DNA from: Gymnorhina tibicen
Taxonomy: Eukaryota > Chordata > Aves > Passeriformes > Artamidae
Length of the DNA stretch: 64,000 nt
Assembly: GCA_013399875.1 (NCBI GenBank)
Contig: VXAZ01003471.1
Location: forward strand, 936,084 to 1,000,083
Reading direction: 5' to 3'
The notes under the pieces were generated by a model. The model did not search any database. It saw only the letters and a program-made list of their open reading frames with translations, and had not been told where the DNA came from. The translations under genes were made by a program, and so were the position numbers. Shown here one piece after another: positions 49,651 to 62,444 of this stretch. The stretch's first letter is position 1. Each line of letters opens with the position of its first letter.

Positions 49651-52600
49651 TTGTTTGTTTTCATAGTGGATCAGCACAGTGGCATTTAACTTGCATTCAG
49701 TCCTGAATACAGAATTGTCAGATTTTTTTCACTTGCCAGGAAAAATCTTCTTCTTTGGTGTTTATGATGATGAGCGAAAGAAGCTGTACAAAATACATTT
49801 CACTGAAAATAATAAAATAATCAAGAAGGAGAGAGAACCTGTCAGATTACTTGAAACATATCCATTTCTCGAATAGTAATACAGAAACTGAAGTAAAAAT
49901 AGAAAAGGAGACCAATAGGCCATGCTGAATGATCTAGGCAGAGACAGCAGAAGTGCTCAGCAGACATGACACTGCTCTCATCAACTTGGCCCAGAAGGAG
50001 TATTTGCTATTAGATGCAGACTCCTGCATAAAACATGGTGGCAATGATTACTCTGAACCGGCTCCTTCTTGTGAAGAGGGAATGGCACTGACAAGAAAAA
50101 CAGGGCTATAAATATTATTTCAAGACCTGGAAGAGAGATCTTGAAGGCATGAGATACTGACCAAAGATATTTCCTCTCCTGTGAGAGGGAGGACTGTCAT
50201 GAAGGTTTCCACATTCAAACTGTTGTTGACTGCAGGGAGAAGTGATGATCTTTAATGACTACAGTGATATTTATTGAAGATGAAATCTACTCTGTACAGT
50301 GTGCCAGTTCTGAAGAAAGTAACTGATGACAGATAGGAGCCAGGGAAAAAAAAAAGGAAATTCAAGGAAAGAAAGACAACTTTCAACTGCATGAAAGGAA
50401 TTCTTGAATTGCTTCAAGTATTCTACCTAATTATCTGTGAATCTAGGTTCCCTTGCTGACATACAGGGCAAACCAAACAAGAAATATTGTATAAATCTTA
50501 ACATGGTTCCATGATAATAATGATAATAAAAATAAAAATGAATTTAAAACTTTTGAAGGCCAATTGATCTCAAGGTAGACCTGCTTTTTTGTGACAGCTA
50601 TCACCATAAATCCATGGGTTATCTGCTTTGTCCCAAGAATTGTATTCTTCATTTGCTGAATTAGTCTTCAGTATACAAATGAGACCATAGACAGATAGCT
50701 TTTCTATCTGAAAGTTAATTTTCTCTGCTATTATTATTTTGACTTAGTTGACTTTCAGCAATTATTTATGCAGACCTATCTCTCTAACCTAATCAGTTTC
50801 AACACATTTTTCTGCAGTACTCAACCTTGGGTGGCAAGAGAGAAGCTATTATTTTAGATGCTGCTTTTATTGGACAACAATAACAAGTGTATAGGGAATA
50901 ATTGCTTAATCTTGTTGTTGGTTTTAAGATATGAACTGTAGCAGGCTGGGCTGGACGAAGGAAAGCAGCTGACATCTGTTCACAGGTCCTCAGGCTACGT
51001 TTGCTTGATCTTTCTTTATCACAGTGCCTTGATCTAAGAACAAGGAGTGCTGTGTGCAGCTGGAGGATGGGATCACTGTGATGTTTTTTACTTTGTTCAT
51101 TGATCTGAGCACTGCTGTACACAGATCTGAAGGGTTCCAGTGCATTTCACAAATCCCACTGAAATCGACTCTCGTTTATTCTCTTATTTGGCTATTTATT
51201 GTTACCCTTTTTTCCTCCATGGGCCTGGACATGACACATGGGTTCACACTAGCATTTTTCAAACACTGTGTCTCTGTAGCTGGGTTAATAAAGAGATGGT
51301 CAGCTAGTAGCCTGCTTTTAGATGATTTTTTTTTTCTAAAAATAAAGTTGTGCCAGATGTTTATTTATAAAGCTGGTAGAACAGACTGAGAGTAATTCCA
51401 GTTTCTGCAAGTGGAAATTGGAATGCATTATTACTGGGCACTAAATGTTCGGATGCTTTTCTGAGGTCCTTAAATCTATTTCATTTCCATGTTGACAGAG
51501 ATATTAGACAGCTGTCGGAAAATCTGTCCCTTCTTTCAGTGCTACAACAAGAAAGCTTTCCATTTAACTGCCAGGGTTCAATAAAGCTCTTTAATGTACT
51601 AATCAGTGTTGAGTGAAGTGTAGGAGAGTATAAGAAAGAATTCTTTCACTTCAATTTTTGTGTGAAATTTCATCAGCTTTTCCAGCCTACCAGTGTCACT
51701 CCTGGCTGTGTTCGTGATGGCCTGGAGGGTTGAAGCACATTTTCTGGTTGGTTTCCCAAGGGCTGGGATGCAGTGGGTCTGTTGGTGGCAGATGTAGCAA
51801 GGTCAGAGAGAGGTTTTGCTTTCTGCAGGCTTTTCAGGATGGAGAGGGAAAGTCTCCCCACTCTGCCCTGGGAGAGGAAAGGCTATCCGACCTTTTCCCC
51901 TCCAGACACACTTTGGGGACCGAGCAACTACAGAGCAGGTTTCTTTCTCAAAGTGATTTAAGTTCTTGTGCTTTTCCATGGTGTGAACAGCATCCTAGCA
52001 GAGACTGCCTTGTGGCCATCTCCTCTCTCACTTGCAATCAAGCGACATCACTATGGAAACCGCTTGCATGGAAGAATAACATTAGGGAAGGCAGTCTGTG
52101 TTGTTAGCTCTCTTTAATGCAATATGTATCTTAGTCTTTTCTCCCAAAAGTGGAATTAGTGTCTGGCTCTGTTCTTTATGGGAGCTCTTCCATCCCAGCT
52201 GTTTTGCTTCCCCACTTCCCCAAGCCATTCTTTCCTGACACCTGATTTTTCTTTCTCCTTGGTGTGCTCTTTGAGACCACTACTCCCTGGGCTTTTTACA
52301 CTGCCAGCTCTGCTCTCCCTATCTGCTCCTACTCTAGCTTGCAAGCTGTGCTGACAAGATCCAGGCACACTGATGGCTTTGACTTTAAAAGGAACAGCTC
52401 CCTTCTCCCTTCTTCTTCTTATGTCAGAGGAGGATGAGCAAGTATGGCATCTCAGTGATGTCCTCTACCTTCTTCCAAGCTGCTGCACTGCAGCTTCAAG
52501 GTTGTCTGAAGAAAACAGTGTCCAGGTGACTACCAAAGTAGCTGCAGAGAAGGATCTGGCTTCATCTGAGCTTTGAGGCCAGCGTTTTGCAGGGAACTGT

Positions 52601-53015
52601 GGCCAGGAGGCATATGCAGTTCCTGCCTCCCAGGGTATGGAGCTGTTGTAGGGAAGTGTTGTTGCAGGTATACACCTGTCTGCCACAGGACATTGCTAAC
52701 ATTGTTTCCTGCGAGACACAGTTCTCATGTAACATTCAGCATGCCAGTACCTCGGAGGAGGGGATTTTCTCTCTCTTCATTTACCAGTTGATGCTTAAGT
52801 TTTTTGGTTTTTTCACACTCCTCATATCAGAGGTTTTTTGAAAGTAGAGTTTTTTATACTGCTCAGTGGCCTTCTTTAGATGTAATAGTATATTGTATGT
52901 CCTTTTAAGTACTTTAACAATGCAGCCCCCTTGCCTTCCTGGAAAACAAGCAGTGATTCAGAAATATATGGCTGAAAAAATATGTCAGTGGTGGTGACTA
53001 CTGAGAAGTAGAGGA
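49651..53015. other. Non-coding stretch with weak protein-like ORFs
   Basis: The 49679-49876 (+) frame encodes a 65-residue charged peptide containing GVYDDERKKLYKIHF, and a second open stretch follows at about 49955-50110 in another frame. Neither is recognised; a decayed exon or processed pseudogene is possible but chance is likelier. The rest carries no recognised feature. Confidence 0.35.
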
Positions 53016-53039
53016 CTTGACTGACTGACTGACTGACTG
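53016..53039. repeat. (GACT)n microsatellite
   Basis: About five consecutive GACT/TGAC tetranucleotide units. Confidence 0.9.
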
Positions 53040-54280
53040 GGTGCTCTCCCAACCTTCAGGCCTCAGCAATCCATGACATAGATCCAAGCCTCCGTAAAGC
53101 TCTGTGTCCCTGGTTAGTTATTTGTAAAGTACATATAATACCCTTTTCTTAAGAAGGGAATAAGAGGGTGTACAGCTCCAGACTCTGTGTATGCTGGGCT
53201 GTAGATCAGTGTGAAGTATTATTGTAACTACTAAATGTTAAATACTGTCCTTTTTTTGGCCTGTGATTTCATAAGTTCAAACAGAATGTGTAAAGGTATT
53301 TTATAATAGTTTTCCAATGGGGTGTTTGGCCCTCAAAATAGTAATCTAAACCAGATGCAAGAAGAAAGAAATATTTTCTGCTGGTGTAGGCAGTAAGCAC
53401 ATAAGCACTCTGGCATGGGTGTAAATGCTTTGCAATTGTTTGCTGTTAAAGTTTTAAAATCGATTTTCCAATAGCTTTAAATACTTGGGTAAAACCTTAT
53501 AATAGGTTGGGCAATCATTTTAGCTTTTATAACATAATGTGAATTCAGACACATGGTTATGCTAAAAATCTTTCCCGCTTGCATACCTCTTACACAGATT
53601 ACAAAGAGAATGTGTTATAGACAATAAAATCTAGGGGGGGAGACTTGTCATCCCTTTCCTCTAATGCCATTAAGCACAGAGACAGTGATGCTGGCCATTG
53701 CTTTGTAAAGGAAAAACAACAAGTTTACAGTTCCTCATTTCCCATGGCAAACAGATTGCTTATTTTAATTTTGAAAATAAAACGATGGAGGCGATGTGGG
53801 TCTGTAAATAAGAGTGTGCATCTCAATTTTCTGCAAATGCTTAAGTGGTTTACATCTGTTTCCTCCCAGTTGTATTTCTCAAACATGAATTTCCATTTTA
53901 AAAAGAGTCATAAAATCACTACTGTTTCTCTGTGGATCTATTAGCAATAAAATAGCCTACAGAGGTTTGCACAGCCATGGAAAATGTACAGTGATAATAG
54001 GCTGTCCTGCTGTTACATGGCTTATGCAAACTTTACATTTATCACTGCAGAACCATCTATCCGCAGGGTTGGAGTACAGCAAACAACTGAATAAAAAAGA
54101 CCAAAAGAAGGAAGATGATACAGGAAGCTCTATATACACATCATTAATCAGACATGATGAATTCCCAAACTTGAATATATGTTTTCTCAGAGCCAAGCAA
54201 GAGAAAAAAAAATGCTGATCACAACATGAAATGTAAAACTTTACATAAAATTAATCTCCTGCAAACTCATACTGCACTAA
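53040..54280. other. Non-coding stretch, nothing recognised
   Basis: AT-rich, repeat-poor DNA. Small ORFs at 53645-53944 and 53957-54218 overlap on opposite strands and are not recognised. Confidence 0.45.
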
Positions 54281-54314
54281 AGGACAGAGAGACAAAGAGA
54301 AAGAGAGAGGGGGA
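54281..54314. repeat. GA-rich low-complexity tract
   Basis: Repeated GAGAGA/AAAGAG purine words on the plus strand ending in a run of G. Confidence 0.75.
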
Positions 54315-57300
54315 ACACTCATTATCATATCTGTCTGTTAACTTCCATTTGTAGCACTCCCGCTATCCAAAGACTAGCATTTCATGGAAAAAAAATCTTG
54401 CAGGCTGATAGTAGAGCCACTCCACAATTAGTGCAAGTCAAAGCATCAGGAGTGTGAAAAGGCAGGAGCTGCAGCCAGGCCCAGGAGGATCTCTAAGCCA
54501 TCCACCAAGACCAGAACACCACTTTCCATTAGCCAGACATGAAGCCAGTGCTGTCACAGTTTGACATCTGCAGCAGAACAGGGATTTACAGCCAGTTTAA
54601 CTTCAGCAGAAGGTGGCCCCTGGTCAACTAAGTTAAAAAAAAAGCTAGAACTGGCAACACCAGAATTATAGGTGGAGGTTTTCAGAGATTTGCCACCAGA
54701 GAACAGAAGCTTCCCACTCTTCTGATTTCTGCATGGCCCTGGGTGGGCTGCAGCTGGAAGCCCTCGGTAATCCCCGGCATCCTCACCACAGTGTCCATTT
54801 GCTAGCTGTGCCTCCAGTGGTCACCAAGGAGGGTGGCTGGGAAAACACTCCTTTCCAGTTTGGGACTGGTTAGCATCTTCCACAGGAACAGCGGGCTGCA
54901 GCTCCTGCAGAAGAAGAACACATAGATTAATCTCTCACCAGAAAGCCTCACTGGGCTCTTCCTTGTTTGCTTCAGTCTAAAATAAATATTTACCAGGATG
55001 AAAGCACCTGGCTGTTCTTTATAGATAGCAGAAAGCAACAGTAATATTATTGGATGCTTATTAGCTAAAGGGTAATTGCAATCAGAGAAGGAAAAGGGGA
55101 AGAGGGGACAAATAAAAGGGGAAGAAATGTGGTTTCTAGAGGAGTCAGGAAGACTGGTGAGAAATAAAGCCACTCCCCACTTGGATGGATTCCTGCCATT
55201 ATATGAGCTGCTATCTTCACAGCATGAAAGTCAGAAAAGCACCCAGTCCAGGCACACAACATTAATCTGGTTGCCTAAACAGAGTAAAAAGGTGAAGGAA
55301 GAGAAATGATTCCTCAAGAGAAACACAAGATAGATATGAGCTCAGAAAGAGCAATGACTTTTTGTACGTTACTTTGGAGTCAAAAGCAAATTGACAAAAG
55401 TTTCTTTTTGAAGGTCTATGTGCTAGCTTTTGTATAAATGCATCATCTTTTTCTTTCATCAGAGATCTCATGAGAAGAATGACAGCAGCTTTTATTGCTT
55501 GTAAACGGCATACTGGAAAACATGGAACAGATCCATTGCTGTGGAGTCACAGTTTCATAAAAGTACCTCTGTGGACAAATTTGGTACTATGAGACATTTT
55601 CAGCGCATTGGTGGTTTTAGCTGAATTTAAGCATGGTTGGAAACTTCAGTTTTGTGAGCAGGAGCTTGGCTGTTGACTCTTTTAGGAGAGATGAGTAAAT
55701 CTCAGTGATAATAAAATACTTCCGTATTTCAAGACCAGTGAAATATCCTCAATCAAAAAATTCCATCACACAGGAAGAAGCTACTTTTCTCTGTCCTGTC
55801 AGATGATACGCTGGCATTTTTTGTGTGGCTTTAAATGTCTTGAAGGTTTGTTTTTTCAGCTAACTCTTCTGTTGGGGTCAATGCACAGTGTGGTTGCTTC
55901 ATTATCTCTGGGTATAATTATTGCCCAATGATTTTTAGAGGCAGAGATACTGAGTACTACAGTGCTATGGCAGTTCTGACAGACTGCAGTCCTCCAGTCT
56001 CCTCCTGGAGATGACCTTCCCGGGAGGATATTTTTGATCTGGTGAAGAAGCTTTGACACTTGAAATTATTATATGAGAACCCTTTCTAAGACCGGTAACC
56101 AAAAAAGGCGGACCTAAATAGCAAAGCAGCGACTGATACACTGAGTCAAGAAAAAGTGGTGGCATGACAGCTGTCATCAGAGCATCAACAAGGGTACAGG
56201 ACAGAGTTGTCACTTAGTACCTGGTAGTCTTCCATCTTGAACAAGGAGTAATGAGCAAGAGTTTAGCAAACGCTTAGGGAGCACAGGACTGCTTTTCAGG
56301 TGAGAAAACAGGGCTGTGGTCTTGGGCAACAGGATTTTTACCACTGACTGGCTTAAAATTCCTTGACTGTCATTAAGGCTCGCATACGTTGTTAACATGA
56401 CTCTTAAATTCCAATTCAGTTTTCAGAACTATCCCCTTTCCTATCTAACAACCCCCCACAGTTTCAGCTGGGTGAAAGACTGCCCTCATCACATTTCGAG
56501 CTTTTCTGTGCATGGGCGGAAGATCTGCACGGCTCGTCCAGAGGTGGCTGCAGCTCACATGTGGGCAAAATGATTCACCACAGTATGCCAGGGCCTGCAG
56601 ATTCCTCGGTGGGGAAGAGACCTTGTGCAGAAGAGTCCATGGGTATGTGGTGGTTTGAACCTGAGTTGATGGTGCCAGGCAAGAGGCAGAAAGAAGGGGG
56701 GAGATCAGCTGTAGGAAGCCCTAGTTCACGACAACTGGCTGGTTTTTCTTTGTAACTAGTCTTAAAAGACGATCTCACGTTCCAAAGGGAACAGGAAAAG
56801 GCGCAAGATAAAAGATAGATGTCTAGAGTCTGTTAAGCAGCATGAACTTTGGAAAACAGAGAAGGTGTGTGCACTGTCTGTGGCTGAGACTGAGGGCTGC
56901 ACATTTATCTGTGGGAAGAGAATCTCATCCAAAGAATGCCCTGATTATTTTAACTTGACTGGAGCTGTGCTGCTGACTTAAGTCATCCCAAAACCCTTGT
57001 CAGGACTGACAGGGGCAGTTCACCTCCTGAGCCCAGGTGACCCAGGTAAAGACCTGTCTGAGCTCTTAAGATGGGTCTGACTGCAGAATGGCCCATGGAG
57101 AGTCACCCTCCACCGCAGTGGTGAGGAGGAGCTGGTGGGTGCACATGGCACATGGAGGATCACCACTCAGAGACATGAGATATTTAACAGGTGACCAGGC
57201 CCTGAAATAAAATAATTTCTAAATAGCATCATTTTTTTCCCCTTGTTTTCAGTTGTTCTGGCTCAGGAAGGAAAGACTGGCAGTCTGATTTCTGGCTCAA

Positions 57301-57849
57301 GTCTGCTTTTTAAGGCCATCTCAAAGCAAACTTTTGGAAGGCCTGCAGAAGAGAGGAAAATCCTGGCATAAGCACCTCCTTTAGAGTAATTTAAAACAGT
57401 GAAAATATCTTACTGCTACTCAACCTAGTTAAAACCCCAAAACTCAATGAACTCCTGCAGCTCCTACTGACAGCAGCTCCATAACATCATCACTGATATG
57501 AACCTTAGGACAACACTAGCTCCGTTGATGGCACTCCATAAATAATATTCCTACTCATTACTGAAACCTGAAAAAACTCCAAGGAGAGAAATGTCATGTG
57601 CCTGAGTATAACAATATTACCCATCTGAAAGCTAATGCTCCTATTTTTTTTTCCTCATACTGCACAGTATATTGAAAAGACCCAGTATATGCTGTAAGTG
57701 AGGATACCTATTATTTCTTTTCTCCAGGAATCTTCACAGTTTCTAGACTTATTGAATGCCATAGAGGGAAAGAACAAGTTTAAAAAACAATTAGTAGGAC
57801 ATGTGGTGCTCATTCTTGGCTGAAACTGCACATTCTCATCTGCCTGAAA
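54315..57849. other. Non-coding stretch, nothing recognised
   Basis: Mixed composition with chance ORFs up to 123 codons (54802-55173, minus). No domain, repeat family or RNA gene was recognised. Confidence 0.45.
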
Positions 57850-58260
57850 ATACTCAGCAGTCATTCATGAAAAATGTTTTTGAACTAATGAGCTATATTT
57901 GCATTCCCCTTAGAAAGGATTCAGAATTTTTCATCTACACTGCACCATGAAAAATGGATGTGTTTTTCACAGAGGTAATTTGAACATAAACCACCGCATC
58001 AATGGGAAGACAACCTTTGCAGAAACTTTTTAACTTAGCACATTCCATTTGTTTTCACTGGGGAAGGTCAAACTTATGTGAGAGATGTAAATTTCATGCA
58101 CAAACCTAGGTGCTGATGAGATTTGTTTTTGTAGATAATCTGCAGCAGAGAAATTTTTCATAATGTCACCGCAAAATAAATTAAAATGTTCATCTTCATA
58201 TGGCTGGTTCCATTGCATTAAAATAAATGTTGCAAGCTCATTTAATTAGTATAGTTAGGA
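57850..58260. promoter_or_regulatory. AT-rich candidate regulatory block
   Basis: Repeat-free AT-rich DNA with TTTAATTAG, ATGCAC and AAATTAAAAT words, similar in texture to the 16-24 kb blocks. No conservation evidence is available to me; weak call. Confidence 0.18.
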
Positions 58261-58460
58261 ATGTCTCTTCCCTGCTTCACTGACTCTCCAAATCACAAGT
58301 TAATTTGTCAAAATCAGACCATTGTTTTTCCTTCATTCTTCATTACTGAAAAGACAGCCCCATTTAAATAAATGTTTATGCTACAGAGAGCAGAGCAGTG
58401 AACAACCCCAAATATTTTTCTAAGCACATGTTGGAAAAGTTTGGACGGCAAAGAGCTGGA

Positions 58461-58503
58461 GCGTGCGCGTGTGTGCACGTGTGTGTGCATGTGTGTGTGT
58501 TGT
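58461..58503. repeat. (GT)n microsatellite with CpG interruptions
   Basis: Alternating GT/GC dinucleotides (gcgtgcgcgtgtgtgcacg and onward) about 43 bp long. Confidence 0.9.
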
Positions 58504-61500
58504 TATTGGATATTTGACTGGCTGGAAAGGTACAAAATTGAGCAGTCTGCTGTAACTGATGATGTAGTGCACACCATCTCTCATGCCAGCGGCTACACGC
58601 ACTTGGAAGCAGTTTTCTTCTATGTTTTCAAAGACAAATGATGACAAAAGATACAATCTCTATAAATTACCCTAATCAAATCGTTCTCTTCAAGAACTCT
58701 TGGTTAATCAATTAGTCAGTGCTTGCAGTTCTTATGAATATCACTTCAGAGCCTCCCATAGCGTTGTTCTCCTCCAACAGCAAATATTTAGAGCATTTTA
58801 TTAAAGAAAAAAAAAAAATAAAACCCAACCCCAGAACCAAACANGCAAATGAAAACAACAGCTTCGATAGCAAATAGGTAGAGAACTTCTGCAACCATAT
58901 GGTATCCATTAACATAAAGTGAACTTTACAGGTATGACTGAGGTAGCACGTACCTTGTTTGATTGGCTTAGTTATTATTTATCCCAAGGTCTTTTTTGGA
59001 GGTCACCTGCCCCAAATGAATGGAAAAGGCCAGCAGACCATCATCTGAGCCCCATACTAATGCTTTTTTACACTGCACGCCTCAGGCACTGCTTCTGTGG
59101 CATATACTGCAGTGCTGTTCTTCAGCCTTCTCCAAGAAACTTTCAACCTCCACACAAAAGCGTTTACATCTCAGCACTATATTGCTTCTAACTGAGAAGA
59201 TGCAAAACTGTAGAAGACTCCTGTGGTTTTCCTTATCAGGAGGTTTTCAGCTTTATCTGGAATTGGGTTCAGGTATTTTCTGCTTTGGGGTAGGGATTCT
59301 TGCTGTTGATCTGTCTTCTCTAATTTTTTTTTGTGAATTGTCTGGAAAAGGGAAAATCCTGGTTCTCCCCACTAGGTTCCTTGGCTTGGCAACATTTTAA
59401 AATGTCATTCAAATCTGTATCTAATGTGAGTTTTATGATACTGTGAGGGACAATCAACCCTATTTTCATTTTCAAAAGCTTCAGGATGAGCCTTGTTTCA
59501 TTAATAAATCATGTCATTACCGGAAAATTTAATTGCAGTGATACTTCATGAATTCACAGTAAAAGCATGCTATATATTAGTGGTTGGCATATTGACTTCC
59601 AGACACAGAAACTCATGTGAACTGTGAAAAATTGACATGTACAACTGTTAGGAAAACCCTTCCAAGATCACCAAAGCAGCTGGAGAGCGATACACTGAGA
59701 CCACTTGTTCAAAGCAAAACAGGACCTGGGCTACATCTTTTAAGGAACGTCAGTGATGCCATTTCCTTAAATGACCTCTACTTCACCTCCCTATTTCCAT
59801 TAGTAGTGGACATAAGCAGCCCAGAATAGGAGGACCAGCTGTCATTAGGAGCTTTGGCTAGCCCGGGTTTCTTCAGGCCACAGGTCCCCTCCCAAGGCTG
59901 GATTAGCTGTATAGCAGGACAGCTTTGCCTTGTGTCTAAGAGGAGGGAAGAGGGTTCTGTCATGCCCCAGGGCTGGGGCATCTCTATTCCCATAATGGCC
60001 TTCCCTCTTTTGAGACAGACTGGAGATCTCACTAGGAGCAGAATGGTCTCTGTAGCCAATCTGTCACTTTATTGAAGTGCTGTTCTGCTGGTTACATCCC
60101 TTTCCCACTAGCTCCACAGAAATCCCCATGTGAATCCAACAGTCCAAAATGTCCCCTAAAATCTCATATGGACTCCCAGCAAGGGACTGTGAAGGAGAAA
60201 GAAAGAACAATTCCCATCTTTAGGGTGGGTTGGTGTCCATGAAATCCCTTGGCTCATGAGGTTAGACAGAAGGGAAGACAAAAAGCTATTTTAGCAACTT
60301 GCCCCTCTCCTCGCGCACCCATACACCCATGGCATCTGGAGTAGGGCCCTTACGTTTTCCCCCTGCCACGAGGAGAGTAGACATACCCACTGAGAATGAT
60401 GAATCATTGACAGGAGGCACAGATGTGCCCTGGGATCTTCCCACTCTACCATTAGTTGCCCAAGGAGAAGTTGATGAGGAGTGTCCAGGTGGAGGAGACA
60501 AAAGCCTCCATGCCCTCCTTGGACCAGCTGAAGGCCATTTCCACTTCCTCAGTTCTCTGGAGGAGAGGGCTATGGAATGATCTGAGATTCCTTCCTTTTT
60601 CTCATATATAGCCATTTGATAGGTGACTCCTGTACCAGTTCAGCAGCAGCATGTGAGTCCAGGAGAATTAACTGTAAAAGAAAACAATGGTGGGTTTATT
60701 ATTCTTTGACTGATTATTTTGCATAGGAAATGTTTTGAAAAGTACCAACCAAACACGAATTCATGGGACATGGTTCTCTTCAGCAAGTCAACTACAGTAG
60801 ACTGATGAAATCAGTAGGTTTCAACTTGTGTAAAAAGTTTCAGTCAAAGATGACATAAAAATCTGTACATTCAAATAGCTATTATACAGCTTAAGCACTG
60901 TCAACTCATGCTATTTCAGATCTTTTCTTTTAAGACTCTGACGTTGGAATCAAGAGTTTACACAGGAATCACCTTAAATCATTCCCCAAACCCCCCAAAT
61001 ATCCAAAATAAAACTCTCCAGAAATAATCCTGTTGACTGTAGAAGAAAATATGAACTGAGTTCATCTTAAAATTGAGAAATCAAAGGACAAAGTTAAACA
61101 CTTCATTTCTAGCAGTCATTTTTAGCAGTGATGCTGCCTTGTCTTGCTGCAACAAGAATAATGCCTGGAAAATGGGGGAGGCAAATTCCACCCATGGACC
61201 AGGTCTGTGAGGCCTGGACATGAGTCCGTTTAGGGTAAATGAAATAAAAGTTGGCTGTAATAAGACTTTTCACAGGGCAAGAAGCATTCACATGCTCATA
61301 TCGAAAATCTCTTGTGCTTTTCCACCCACACTGAAGTTACAGGTGGCATTTGTTCAACAGAAAGAAAATAGGAAGCCTCTTCAATCGGGCAAACTAATCT
61401 GCTCCCCTCTTCTTCTCTTGGAAAGGAGCAAGCCAGAGAGCTTGGTTTTGCTTCAGTGAATAGATTGCATCAGAAACTCCAACAAGACCTTTCCGAAGAG

Positions 61501-61913
61501 AAAAAAGTTCCATGAGTCTTCTTTGTTGTCAGTGCCTTCAGGACTAAGCTATGCAAACAGATGCAGTATCACCATCCACAGACAGTGAAAGAGATGCAGT
61601 GGTCTCCTAAACAGGCTTGTGCAATAAAAAATGACAGGAGGGAACACAAAGTATAACCCTGTGCTGCAGAAACCCATCTTGTCCTTTAAGAGCCTATATA
61701 TGGTGATAACTCTCTTCTTGCTGTTATAAAAGTTCTCAAAACAATCCAATAACAATTTATCATGTTCATAAATGCTGCACATCAGAGAGGAGCAAGAAGG
61801 GTGTTTTTCCAGGATTTTTAAGGTTTTTGCTGAGACATCAGCCATACTTCTCCTTTACATAAAGGTGTCTGTGTCCCAAGGACTGATGGTAGCAGTTCTG
61901 ATCAGTGAATTTT
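58504..61913. other. Non-coding stretch, nothing recognised
   Basis: Contains an A-rich run at 58806-58822 and a single undetermined base at 58844. A GC-richer patch at about 60.3-60.6 kb is open on both strands (93 and 109 codons), but neither reading is recognisable. Confidence 0.45.
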
Positions 61914-61950
61914 TCTCTCTTTCTCCCTCTCTCTCTCTCTCTCTCCTTTT
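61914..61950. repeat. (CT)n microsatellite
   Basis: A run of CT dinucleotides with a few T and C interruptions, giving an intense polypyrimidine tract. Confidence 0.9.
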
Positions 61951-61954
61951 CAAG

Positions 61955-62095
61955 TTGCATCTGGAGATCAAGGCCTTTGAATATTTTCAAAGTGGAGAAA
62001 TGGACACCAGAATGGTGTGTAGTTCACAGGCATTCATGAAAAAATTCATCAAGAGAACGTTTGCAGACATATTTGTGCAGGCAGGACTGTGAAGA
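61955..62095 (+). CDS. Doubtful exon-like ORF after CT tract
   Basis: An open frame follows a polypyrimidine tract ending TTTTCAAG, which could serve as a splice acceptor by chance. It encodes about 46 residues, including the peptide EIKAFEYFQSGEMDTRM, and ends in TGA just before a good splice-donor match (CAG|GTTAAGT, at about 62114). The stop precedes the donor, so it does not make a normal internal coding exon. No similarity recognised. Probably chance, listed because of its position next to the stronger candidate downstream. Confidence 0.12.
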
Positions 62096-62173
62096 GGTGT
62101 GACAAGCCTGCAGGTTAAGTTACACTAATATTCATACTATGCATTTAGTACTTATATCGGCCTTTATCTACAG

Positions 62174-62366
62174 AGATGCTGCGAACTTCTCCGATTCTTT
62201 GCTATTGTTCATCATGCCAAATGTTGCTGCTGCCACTATATTCCTTTTTATTTGCTACTTGGGAGCCATCTGCTTCTGTTTGTGGAAAGCAGTGCTTGGT
62301 ACCAAACACTGCCTCAAGAAGAAAGGCAAGGCTGTACAAAAGGATCTTAGTAAACTGCTTCACTAA
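62174..62366 (+). CDS. Candidate terminal exon: transmembrane segment plus basic tail
   Basis: A plausible 3' terminal coding exon. A splice-acceptor-like 'cctttatctacag' ends at 62173. The frame then reads D-A-A, an N-glycosylation sequon N-F-S (62184-62192), a roughly 29-residue hydrophobic stretch (62199-62285, LLLFIMPNVAA... to ...CFCLW), and a cytoplasmic-style basic tail with KKKGK that ends in TAA at 62364-62366. An AATAAA lies at 62439-62444, about 73 bases past the stop. This order (sequon outside, membrane helix, basic residues inside) fits a type I membrane protein C-terminus. Intron phase would put a split codon at the junction (two bases upstream). I do not recognise the family, and no partner exons are evident upstream within the window. 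Alternatives: chance ORF or decayed pseudogene. The in-frame ATG at 62139 lies upstream of the acceptor and could give a 75-residue intronless reading instead. Confidence 0.3.
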
Positions 62367-62438
62367 GAAAAACTGAGTTAAGCTCCCAGTAATGAATACA
62401 TTTATTGGGTAGACAGTAAAAAGTACTGGAGAGTTAAA

Positions 62439-62444
62439 AATAAA
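62439..62444 (+). terminator. Possible poly(A) signal for the 62.2-kb exon
   Basis: Canonical AATAAA about 73 bases past the candidate stop codon. Such hexamers are frequent in AT-rich DNA, and no clear GT-rich downstream element follows, so the support is weak. Confidence 0.25.

Noticed and set aside
60286..60615. Paired 93- and 109-codon ORFs on opposite strands
   Set aside because: Neither is recognisable, and mutual overlap with no transcript signals argues for chance.
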